Assembly: GCA_005879655.1 (NCBI GenBank)
Contig: VBJK01000101.1
Location: forward strand, 9,053 to 34,948
Length of the DNA: 25,896 bases
Origin: Chloroflexota bacterium
Lineage (GTDB): Bacteria; Chloroflexota; Ktedonobacteria; Ktedonobacterales; Ktedonobacteraceae
Direction of reading: 5' to 3'
The translations under genes and the position numbers were made by a program. Every line of letters begins with the position of its first letter. The stretch's first letter is position 1. The notes below the pieces were generated by a model. It had not been told where the DNA came from. It did no database searches and was given only the letters and a program-made list of their open reading frames with translations. Below, in pieces: positions 7,060-13,574 of this stretch.

Positions 7060-7554
7060 TCAGGCTGGATCGAGAAGCTGGTACATGACCAATGCATCGA
7101 CCAAGCCCAGTCGTCTGTGATTGAATGCTCTTGGCAAGGTGCCAATGATCGAAAAACCAAGGTCCTGCCACAATTTGATGGCTCCCTCGTTAGTGGCCAC
7201 GACCAGATTGAATTGCATCGCACGAAACCCCGCTTGACGGGCCTCGAGGCTAGAGTGCAGACCCATTGCACGACCAACCCCTTGTCCGCGTGCTTGCCCT
7301 TTGACCATATAGCCTGCGTTGCAGACATGGGAGCCAAGACCGGGTTGATTGGGCTTGAGGTAATATGTCCCAACCATTTGCCCTTCAGCCAGAGCCACAT
7401 ACGTAGCAGTGGGCGTCCGCATCCAGATCGCTCTGGCTTCTTCCTTTGTCGTCTCTGGCGCAAACGGGTAGGTCTCCCCAGCCGCTACGACTTCATGGAA
7501 AATTTCCCAAATGGCATCAAAGTCTGTATCACTGGCCCGACGAATGACTAGCAT
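7060..7554 (-). CDS. GNAT-family N-acetyltransferase
   Basis: 164 residues. The N-terminal IRRASDTDFDAIWEIFHEVV, a beta strand ATYVALAEGQMVGTYYL, the acetyl-CoA motif A (GYMVKGQARGQGVGRAMGLH, with QxxGxG/A as GQGVGRA) and motif B (NEGAIKLWQDLGFSIIGTLP) are all present. Family members transfer acetyl groups to amines; the end GLVDALVMYQLL is frequent in small-molecule or protein acetylases. I take the ATG at 7554, preceded by AGAAGAG, over an in-frame GTG at 7569 with no ribosome site. Confidence 0.85.
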   Translation of the reverse strand: MLVIRRASDTDFDAIWEIFHEVVAAGETYPFAPETTKEEARAIWMRTPTATYVALAEGQMVGTYYLKPNQPGLGSHVCNAGYMVKGQARGQGVGRAMGLHSSLEARQAGFRAMQFNLVVATNEGAIKLWQDLGFSIIGTLPRAFNHRRLGLVDALVMYQLLDPA

Positions 7555-7793
7555 GTTCTCTTCTTTCACTCAAATTATCAAGACAAACCTTGAGAGCGGC
7601 GTCAACTCTTCATTATTAAACGACTTCTGACACTCGTTGAGCAAGCCACTGCAAAGGCCATCTCTAGGAGCAACATGAAAGAAGAAGGTGATGACGCCAA
7701 TGTTGATAAGGATACTGTTGAAGCAGAAGAGACTGGTACGAGAAACCATCTCATAGAAACTGGAATCTGTTACGAGGGTATGCAGCACTCTTG

Positions 7794-8310
7794 TCACGCA
7801 GGATTTGGCTCTCTGCCTAGAAGACGAGAGATGGCTTGTCTGAGCTGTGTGTGAGGATGGTTCACACCACCAAGCGAACGCCAAGCAACAAAACCATCCG
7901 GTCGCACCAGCACCGCACCTTTTGAGCTTATCTCAAAGCATTCCTCGAAACAATGCTGGGTATCCTTGCATCCATTCACCCCTTCAATATGATGGGCTGT
8001 GATCAAGAGATCCGTCTCCTGAGACACGCCTCGCGCCGCTTCGCTCCAATCGGTATCTTGGATACCAACCAACAGCGTCCAATTGCCCAGACGCAGATCA
8101 ATGGTTGAGATGAGGGATTCTCCGCGTCTGAGCATGAGATGTGGAGCGCGAGTGCCAGGCTCACCATCTAGCTGGCTCGGATGCTGCGTGAGTGGAGCCA
8201 TATTTGTGTCTGGTTTTGCCAGGATCGCAGCACTCCGGTAGCGATACCCGAAGAGCATTTCTGCATCGTCAATGAATCTGCGCTCGATACTGCCTGTACG
8301 ATAGAAGTGA
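7794..8310 (-). pseudogene. C-terminal stub of a FAD-dependent aromatic-ring monooxygenase
   Basis: The frame on the - strand (open from about 8537 to 7794) is recognisable only in its last ~165 residues: DDAEMLFGYRYRSAAIL, QLDGEPGTRAPHLMLRRGES, STIDLRLGNWTLLVG and VLVRPDGFVAWRSLGGV. This is the thioredoxin-like C-terminal domain of PheA/TfdB-type flavin monooxygenases (polyketide or phenol hydroxylases). The FAD-binding Rossmann and substrate domains (about 370 residues) are missing. What precedes it (to 8537) is not homologous, and no proper start with a ribosome site is seen. It is dead on present evidence. The 225 bp between it and the acetyltransferase hold nothing I recognise. Confidence 0.7.
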
Positions 8311-8572
8311 CGAAGAAGTGACTGTTCGACCGTCAGCTTGCCGATTTGACCGTTTTCCCTGAAATAAGTGCCACTTTTGCCGTTTTTATACCAATGCGCG
8401 TGTCTCCCAGACAACCTTTTCGCTATGATTTTACGGGCATAGTGCCGAAGATACGTTGTACACTGCAATGCGAAGTGGTATGAAACGATCACCCATTTCC
8501 CCTTCTGATTGACAGTGCCAATCAAGCACGAGAGCAAAGCACCTCGCAGATAATTTGTGTTGAAGCGTTCAG

Positions 8573-10633
8573 CTATTGCCCTTCACTATTTCTACTCATG
8601 TGGATTGTAGACCCAGCATGCAAAATGCGGAAAGGTCTAATTCTCGGTATGGCCTCCGGCTGGCGAGTAGATACAAACTGTGCCTGGTACAGTTGCGCGT
8701 AGAGACCCTTCAAGGCCAATAATTCATGGTGGGTGCCCTGCTCAACAATTTCTCCTTTGTTGACCAAGAAAATCACGTCGGCAGCCAGAATGGTGGAGAG
8801 ACGATGAGCAATAGCCAGAGTAGTGCGGCCACGCATCAAGGTCTCCAGTGCTTTCTGGACGAGGCGTTCGGAGTGAGTATCAAGAGAACTGGTCGCTTCA
8901 TCCAGAATCAGGATGCGCGGATTTTTGAGGATCACACGGGCGATGGCAATCCTTTGCTTTTCCCCGCCGGAGAGCTTGTAGCCGCGTTCCCCGACGATGG
9001 TATCATAGCCATCTGCCAGTTCCAGAATGCGATCATGGATAACTGCCGCTTGTGCCGCAGCCATCATCTCTTCCTCAGTAGCATCCGGGCGTGCATACAA
9101 AAGGTTCTCCCGAATGGAGGCATGGAAGAGGTAGGTCTCCTGTGTCACTACACCAATCAATTCGGCAAGCGAGGCCTGTGCAATATCTTTCACATTCATA
9201 CCATCGATCTCGACCGCCCCGCTGTCCACATCGTAGAGGCGCGGGAGCATATAACTGATTGTGGTCTTTCCTGCGCCACTGGGGCCAACCAGCGCCACCA
9301 GTTGTCCGGGTTTGATAGTGAGCGAGATATTTTTCAGTACCGGGCGTGGCTCCTCCTGCACACTGGCTACAGTGCTACTGGTCTGCACTTTCCCTACGGC
9401 TGCACCCGGTTTCTCCGCAGGCGGATGCTTCGCCTTGCCTTCGTCTAGTTCTTCATCTTCGTTAAGGTCAGTCAGGGCGCTGTATTCATCACGCTTATAG
9501 CTAAAGGTGACATTCCTGAAATTCACTTCACCTCGCGTCTCTTCTGGTTTGAGATGGAGCGCATCTGGCTTGTCGGTAATATCAATCGGCATATCCAGGT
9601 ACTCGAAGATGCGATCGAAGAGGGCCATGGCCCCCTGAATATCTACCTGTATGTTCAGAAGTTGTCCGATGGGGAAGAAGAGTCTACTTTGGAGCGTCGT
9701 AAAGGCAATCATGATACCTAACGTCATATTGCCCCCCAGTATAGGGACATTATGAATAATCTGCTGACCCCCAACCAGATAGATCACGGCGGGCATGACC
9801 GAGAAAAATGTGCCAACCGACATAAGTAACCAGCGTCCAGTCATGAGTTGGCGTACCATCAGTTGCGCCAACTTTTTACTTTCTCCTTTGAATTGGTCCT
9901 GAGCATATTGCTGTCGTCCGAAGACTTTGACCAGCAGAATCCCACTCACCGAGAGTGTTTCTTGCATGAGTGTGGAGAGAGAGGCCATACTTTTCTGGGT
10001 CTCTTTGCTTATTTGCCGCCGGACAGTGCCTACTTTATAGGTAATCCACACGAACAGAGGGAGCACGCCAAGCGAGATCAGCGTCAGTAGCGGACTGAGT
10101 AAGACCATAGCAATGATGATGCTTGCTACTGCTGAGATACTCGAGACGAGGCTCGTCACCGTGATCGTGACAACACCCTGGACTCCGCCGATATCGTTAG
10201 AGAGGCGCGACTGAATCTCACCCGTCCGTGTTCCCATAAAGAAGCGTAGCGGCATGCTTTGGAGATGCTGGTAGAGTCGGTTGCGGAAGTCGTACATCAC
10301 GTTCTGCCCAACATTGTGATTCAGATAGCTTTGTCCTGCACTAATGATCCCTGAAATAACGGGTATGATAACCATAATAGCAACATAGATAAGCAGCAGC
10401 GTACCATCGCCCTTTTGAATAGCATTATCAAAAACATAGGGGATTAAGAGTGGATTTACTAACGCCAGCAGTGTTGTGAGAAGGATGGCAGCGAGAACTA
10501 GGGCCACTTGAAATCTATAGGGATAGAATGCCTTTATTACTCTTTTGATAGTTTTAGCATCGGTTTTGCGCCCACGCTTTTTCTGTTCTTCTGCATAGAT
10601 AGCCAGATCGTTATCCCTATGATCACGCATCAT
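8573..10633 (-). CDS. ABC transporter, fused permease and ATPase (exporter type)
   Basis: 686 residues from the ATG at 10633 (AGGAG 7 nt upstream; the frame is open further but without a ribosome site). Residues about 30-330 are a six-helix exporter domain (LVLAAILLTTLLALVNPLLI; GTRTGEIQSRLSNDI coupling region). The ATPase has Walker A GPSGAGKTT (about 449), Q-loop VTQETYLF, signature LSGGEKQRIAIARV, Walker B ILILDEATSSLD and H-loop AHRLST. It resembles MsbA/LmrA-type half-transporters that work as dimers. It has no C39 peptidase domain. Odd: about 45 residues of acidic and low-complexity sequence (NEDEELDEGKAKHPPAEKPG onward, near 385-430) sit between the first ATPase strand (VTFSYK) and PVLKNISLTI. 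It is divergent from the amidotransferase gene. Confidence 0.93.
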   Translation of the reverse strand: MMRDHRDNDLAIYAEEQKKRGRKTDAKTIKRVIKAFYPYRFQVALVLAAILLTTLLALVNPLLIPYVFDNAIQKGDGTLLLIYVAIMVIIPVISGIISAGQSYLNHNVGQNVMYDFRNRLYQHLQSMPLRFFMGTRTGEIQSRLSNDIGGVQGVVTITVTSLVSSISAVASIIIAMVLLSPLLTLISLGVLPLFVWITYKVGTVRRQISKETQKSMASLSTLMQETLSVSGILLVKVFGRQQYAQDQFKGESKKLAQLMVRQLMTGRWLLMSVGTFFSVMPAVIYLVGGQQIIHNVPILGGNMTLGIMIAFTTLQSRLFFPIGQLLNIQVDIQGAMALFDRIFEYLDMPIDITDKPDALHLKPEETRGEVNFRNVTFSYKRDEYSALTDLNEDEELDEGKAKHPPAEKPGAAVGKVQTSSTVASVQEEPRPVLKNISLTIKPGQLVALVGPSGAGKTTISYMLPRLYDVDSGAVEIDGMNVKDIAQASLAELIGVVTQETYLFHASIRENLLYARPDATEEEMMAAAQAAVIHDRILELADGYDTIVGERGYKLSGGEKQRIAIARVILKNPRILILDEATSSLDTHSERLVQKALETLMRGRTTLAIAHRLSTILAADVIFLVNKGEIVEQGTHHELLALKGLYAQLYQAQFVSTRQPEAIPRIRPFRILHAGSTIHMSRNSEGQ

Positions 10634-10695
10634 TGCGGGACTCCTGGAGATGAATCTTTCCACATTTTTGTAGACCTGTGAGAGTTTAGGACCAT
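10630..10695 (-). CDS. Possible leader peptide coupled to the ABC transporter (21 residues)
   Basis: An ATG at 10695 with AAGGAG 9 nt upstream opens a 21-residue frame (MVLNSHRSTKMWKDSSPGVP plus Q). Its TGA stop overlaps the transporter's ATG as ATGA, the classic coupling arrangement. It could adjust transporter translation. A frame this short can arise by chance. Confidence 0.35.
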   Translation of the reverse strand: MVLNSHRSTKMWKDSSPGVPQ

Positions 10696-10737
10696 CGTTG
10701 GCTACTCCTTTCGATACGGTATATCCTCTGGTACAGC

Positions 10738-10764
10738 AAAAAAAAGACCCTATTCTTCGAGTCT
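10738..10764 (-). terminator. Terminator-like hairpin with T-run upstream of the ABC transporter
   Basis: On the - strand AGACTC (10764-10759), an 8-nt loop and GGGTCT (10750-10745), with one G-T pair, are followed by eight T (10745-10738). It resembles an intrinsic terminator, sitting in the transporter's leader. It could be an attenuator, although it lies very close to the predicted transcription start. Confidence 0.4.
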
Positions 10765-10770
10765 CCTGCA

Positions 10771-10800
10771 AGTATACTTTACAGGTAAGAGCAGTTACAA
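10771..10800 (-). promoter_or_regulatory. Possible promoter of the ABC transporter
   Basis: On the - strand TTGTAA (10800-10795), an 18-bp spacer and TATACT (10776-10771). Both boxes are fair, not perfect, matches. Confidence 0.4.
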
Positions 10801-10920
10801 CGGTCTAGACGACAAATATAAGCCCGCTGATTGTTACTCCAGAATAAAGCATAGCTTGCATGGATCATAAGGCAACACAAAACGGGCACACTGAAAAAAC
10901 TGATCAATTGAATAAATTGC

Positions 10921-10950
10921 TTGCAATAAGTAATAAAAATTATCTATCAT
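10921..10950 (+). promoter_or_regulatory. Possible promoter of the amidotransferase gene
   Basis: TTGCAA (10921-10926), an 18-bp spacer and TATCAT (10945-10950) in an AT-rich block 37 bp before the start codon. It is the best candidate seen; the spacing is acceptable but the boxes are imperfect. Confidence 0.35.
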
Positions 10951-10986
10951 ATTTAAAAATAGAGCTTCTAAGAACGGATGAATGTC

Positions 10987-12708
10987 ATGTGCGGAATCGC
11001 AGGAATAGTTGGCACACAGGATCAAACACTGGTCATGAGAATGATGGATTCTCTGCGCCACCGAGGGCCAGATGGCATTGGTTATTGCTGGCGGAGCAAC
11101 GTTCACCTGGGCGCTGCTCGGCTAAGCATCATTGACCCTGATGCAGGATTGCAACCGCTTTATAACGAAACGGGTGAACTCTGTATTGTCTTCAATGGCG
11201 AGATCTATAATCACCACAAGCTGAGAACTGATCTCAAAAGGAAGGGCCATATTTTCACGACGGAAACAGACACAGAGGTAGTGCTTCATCTTTATGAAGA
11301 AATGGGAGATGATTGTGTCCACCACCTGCATGGTATGTTTGCGTTCGCTATTCTCGACGGTGAGCGGTTGTTCCTAGCTCGCGATCGGTATGGGATCAAG
11401 CCCCTCTACTATACGTTTCTCCCTGAGAAGCAGCTCTTCCTCTTTGCCTCTGAGATCAAGGGCATTCTGCAATGCCCAGAGTATACTCCTCGGCTCGATA
11501 TGCAGACATTAGCTGACTGGATCGCCCTGAATCATCCAGTAGGAACGGAGACCTTCTTTGAAGGAGTGAGGTCCCTCGCCACTGGTAGTACCATGAGCAT
11601 CCGGTGGGACCAACAGATAACCATTAGTGAGCCGAGGTCCTACTTTACCCCTCATTTTATCCGTGACAAAGACATCAGCCTGGCTGAGGCACTCGAAGTG
11701 CTTGAGGCGGTCCTCCGAAACTCAGTCGAAGCGCATCTAGCAGCTGACGTGGACATCGGCTTTACTCTGTCTGGTGGCCTGGATTCAACCTTACTGGCGC
11801 TGCTGGGCCATGAATACCAATCCCGTCCAATCTTCACCTTTAGCGTAGCCGACGGCGAGCACCATCCAGATCTTCTACAGGCTCAATCAGTAGCACATAT
11901 GATTGGATCGTCTCACCAGTCTGTCGTCATAAGCTTCGATGAGTATCTGGCAGCGATTCCAGGTTGTGCCACAGCAGAGGAACAGCCCATCAGTTTGAGC
12001 GGACTCCCTGCCTACTTTCTTTGTGGCAAAATTGCCCATCAGGTTAAGGCTTGTCTGCTTGGAGAGGGTGCGGATGAGTTGTTTGGTGGATATCGGGAGT
12101 ATCTTGATCGAGAGTTTAAGCTCTCGCGTATCCGTATGCGTACTCCATTGCTCAAACAACTTGGTGTCTCGCCAAGTGACCGTGCGCTCAATCTTATTGA
12201 ACGTCTCTCATCTTCTCCTCCCTTTGATCAATATCTCCAGAGCACTTTTGAAATGAACCTGAGCGATCCACTCGAACGCCATCATCTCAACATTTTCGAC
12301 AAATATGGCATGGCGGCTGGTGTAGAGATGCGTGTCCCTTACCTCGATGATTCTCTCCTTGAGTTAGTCAATCAATTCCCGCTTCGACACCTTGTGAGAA
12401 GAGATCTCGGTATCACAAAGTACATTCTCAGACATCTCTGTCTGCGTCGTTTTGGATACGATGTCACAGATGTGGTGCTTCGTAGGAAGGAGAGCTTTCC
12501 ATCCGTAGGTATGCGCCTGGAGCAGCGTTTCGATAGGTTATGCGACGAGATACTACCAGACGACTATTTGACTCAACATGAGTTGGGATTCTGCTTCAAG
12601 AGGAAACGAAGTCTGCTTCTGTTCGAGCTATTTTATGAGATCTTTATGGTACATCGAGGAGATGGCAAGACCGTGGGGAGTATCCTGAGCTTTCTCAAGT
12701 CCAGGTAG
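10987..12708 (+). CDS. Asparagine synthase-like glutamine-hydrolysing amidotransferase (AsnB family)
   Basis: 573 residues. I choose the ATG at 10987 so that MCGIAGIVG places the nucleophile Cys at position 2; an ATG at 10978 would bury it. The N-terminal glutaminase has LRHRGPDG, LSIIDPDAGLQPL, VFNGEIYNH and FAFAILDGERLFLARDRYGIKPLYY. The synthase half has the ATP-binding PP-loop SGGLDST (about 262), LLGEGADELFGGY and AGVEMRVPYLDD. Family enzymes amidate an ATP-activated carboxylate. It is shorter than housekeeping AsnB (about 610-640). Besides asparagine synthesis, relatives work in peptide and polysaccharide clusters. Its neighbours (Cys-rich peptide, GT fusion, MNIO) leave open a tailoring role, but a metabolic one cannot be excluded. 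The ribosome site is weak (GGATG). Confidence 0.9.
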   Translation: MCGIAGIVGTQDQTLVMRMMDSLRHRGPDGIGYCWRSNVHLGAARLSIIDPDAGLQPLYNETGELCIVFNGEIYNHHKLRTDLKRKGHIFTTETDTEVVLHLYEEMGDDCVHHLHGMFAFAILDGERLFLARDRYGIKPLYYTFLPEKQLFLFASEIKGILQCPEYTPRLDMQTLADWIALNHPVGTETFFEGVRSLATGSTMSIRWDQQITISEPRSYFTPHFIRDKDISLAEALEVLEAVLRNSVEAHLAADVDIGFTLSGGLDSTLLALLGHEYQSRPIFTFSVADGEHHPDLLQAQSVAHMIGSSHQSVVISFDEYLAAIPGCATAEEQPISLSGLPAYFLCGKIAHQVKACLLGEGADELFGGYREYLDREFKLSRIRMRTPLLKQLGVSPSDRALNLIERLSSSPPFDQYLQSTFEMNLSDPLERHHLNIFDKYGMAAGVEMRVPYLDDSLLELVNQFPLRHLVRRDLGITKYILRHLCLRRFGYDVTDVVLRRKESFPSVGMRLEQRFDRLCDEILPDDYLTQHELGFCFKRKRSLLLFELFYEIFMVHRGDGKTVGSILSFLKSR

Positions 12709-12744
12709 CAGACAGAGAACTATAGGGACACAGCCCCAAATTCC

Positions 12745-12790
12745 GAGGCTTGCGCCCTACTTCCCCTTGTATCCCCGCATGGGGAGCCTC
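12745..12790. terminator. Nested hairpin between convergent genes, likely terminator
   Basis: An outer stem GAGGCT (12745-12750)/AGCCTC (12785-12790) encloses TCCCC-GCAT-GGGGA (12772-12785); the two stems share base 12785. A further 12-bp palindrome CCTCATATGAGG lies at 12798-12809. The structure sits between the 3' ends of the amidotransferase (+) and the Cys-rich peptide (-). No U-tract is seen, so the strength is uncertain. Confidence 0.4.
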
Positions 12791-12821
12791 ACAGGCCCCT
12801 CATATGAGGATGGCTCATATT

Positions 12822-13028
12822 CTAGCCAAAATGACCGTTGCAGCTATGGCCTTGACCGCCGCATCCACAGCTCGTGCCACAGCCAGGATCACTACAGTTG
12901 TGGCTGAAATTCGTCCTCTCAGAATCGATCTCTTCTTTATGGGTGACAGGTTCACACCAGAATGCTTGCTCTACACATGCTTGAGATATCACATCAGTAC
13001 TCTGGCTCTCAGTTTTGGTTGCGTTCAT
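12822..13028 (-). CDS. Cys/Gly/His-rich small peptide, candidate RiPP precursor A
   Basis: 68 residues. Residues 1-42 are polar and leader-like (MNATKTESQSTDVISQAC...). The last 26 are a Cys/Gly/His-rich tail with C45, C50, C54, C56 and C63 and the segment CGTSCGCGGQGHSCNGHFG; C18 and C25 lie in the leader part. AGAGAGG is 6 nt before the ATG, and a near-consensus promoter lies 77 bp upstream of the start, so I take the gene as real. I do not recognise the family. A precursor for Cys modification fits the nearby MNIO and RRE-like fusion; a metal-binding peptide is the alternative. It is on the opposite strand to both neighbouring genes. Confidence 0.65.
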   Translation of the reverse strand: MNATKTESQSTDVISQACVEQAFWCEPVTHKEEIDSERTNFSHNCSDPGCGTSCGCGGQGHSCNGHFG

Positions 13029-13048
13029 GCTTACCTCTCTTTGTAGGT

Positions 13049-13065
13049 GCAGGGCTTGTCCCTGC
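13049..13065 (-). promoter_or_regulatory. Hairpin in the leader of precursor A
   Basis: GCAGGG-CTTGT-CCCTGC (13049-13065) forms a 6-bp stem in the transcribed leader of the Cys-rich peptide, about 20 bp before its start codon. GC-rich palindromes of this style recur in the window (15863-15889, 20414-20435), so it may be a small repeat. Confidence 0.4.
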
Positions 13066-13104
13066 TTGCCAAGACAATTGAAAAATGTGAATCACTATAT
13101 TATC

Positions 13105-13133
13105 ATTATAAACAGGTAATTTACTTACGTCAA
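13105..13133 (-). promoter_or_regulatory. Strong promoter for precursor A
   Basis: On the - strand TTGACG (13133-13128), exactly 17 bp, then a perfect TATAAT (13110-13105): 11 of 12 to the sigma70/sigmaA consensus. It points at the Cys-rich peptide gene, leaving a leader of about 70 nt. Confidence 0.7.
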
Positions 13134-13244
13134 GTATTTAACACAGCCATTGTGTTTAATGTTTTCTGCCATATTTTGTTTAGTATTAAGCTGATCCAAT
13201 TACCTCCATCTAGTTGCAGCCGCCGTCCTCACACACCTCATGTC

Positions 13245-13340
13245 CCTGCTGGGGCAATACCGCTCAAATAACGTCTCTCTTAGCTTACGCGCCGCCGTAG
13301 GCGCGAGAATGGCTCTTAATTGAACGGTATTGCCAGCGGG
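13245..13340. repeat. Cruciform-like inverted repeat element
   Basis: GCAATACCGCTCAA (13254-13267) pairs with TTGAACGGTATTGC (13320-13333), 13 of 14 plus one G-T type pair. The pairing extends outward (GCTGG/CCAGC with a 2-nt bulge). Inside is a second hairpin CGCGCC-GCCGTA-GGCGCG (13288-13305). It may be a small mobile repeat or a structured RNA; a 73-codon frame that runs across it on the - strand has no ribosome site. Confidence 0.55.
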
Positions 13341-13437
13341 GGCGGAGAACGGCAATGAAATTACATCATATGGCGTAATGTCCTCATTCATGTCAACACA
13401 GATTAAAAAATGTAATACCATAAAGAAGATAAATTAC

Positions 13438-13465
13438 TTGCTAAAACTTTAAAATGGTATATAAT
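13438..13465 (+). promoter_or_regulatory. Promoter of the GT fusion operon
   Basis: TTGCTA (13438-13443), 16 bp, and a perfect TATAAT (13460-13465). It lies 110 bp before the GT fusion start, leaving a leader of about 100 nt. Confidence 0.5.
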
Positions 13466-13524
13466 ATTCAAAGCTATACTCACAACTGTCTTTAGTGGGC
13501 CATGAGTTACACCGAATTTTTGAC

Positions 13525-13567
13525 ACTCCGTTCAAAAAGCGGAGTTCCCTGAAAAATACAACGGAGG
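13525..13567 (+). promoter_or_regulatory. Leader hairpin able to compete for the ribosome site
   Basis: ACTCCG (13525-13530) pairs with CGGAGT (13540-13545) over a 9-nt loop. The same ACTCCG segment could instead pair with CGGAG of the ribosome-binding site (13562-13566, GGAGG, 7 nt before the ATG at 13575). The two pairings exclude each other, a layout found in translational switches. This is only an inference from base complementarity. Confidence 0.35.
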
Positions 13568-13574
13568 ACCTTCA

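Larger units (their letters stand above)
10634..10986. other. Divergent intergenic region between ABC transporter and amidotransferase
   Basis: About 350 bp. The left part holds the leader ORF, a hairpin with a T-run and a possible promoter for the transporter (- strand). The right part (10900-10960) is AT-rich and holds a possible promoter for the amidotransferase. No further gene is seen. Confidence 0.5.
13029..13574. other. Intergenic regulatory region between precursor A and the GT fusion
   Basis: 546 bp between two divergent genes. From left: the leader of precursor A with a small hairpin, its promoter, an inverted-repeat element (13254-13333), and the promoter and structured leader of the GT fusion. 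No further gene is convincing. Confidence 0.6.

Noticed and set aside
7048..7551. 167-codon frame antisense to the GNAT acetyltransferase
   Set aside because: The - strand frame carries the acetyl-CoA motifs; this one has none.
7675..7845. 56-codon + strand frame (starts MKEEGDDANVDKDTVEAEET) with AGGAG close upstream
   Set aside because: The ribosome site is too close (3-4 nt), its 3' half is antisense to the monooxygenase tail, and nothing is recognisable. It cannot be excluded as a small gene.
8726..9448. 240-codon frame antisense to the ABC transporter
   Set aside because: It lies entirely opposite the conserved ATPase domain and has no family features; typical shadow frame.
8573..10633. 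ABC transporter as a dedicated leader-cleaving RiPP exporter
   Set aside because: It has no N-terminal C39 peptidase domain and is transcribed away from the peptide locus. Export of the peptide remains possible but is not supported.
12750..13046. 98-codon frame on the + strand opposite the Cys-rich peptide
   Set aside because: It has no ribosome site and no recognisable motifs. Its Ala/Thr runs are the antisense of the Cys/Gly codons of the better-supported - strand gene.
13200..13421. 73-codon frame on the - strand in the intergenic region
   Set aside because: It runs through the inverted-repeat element and has no ribosome site before either possible start.
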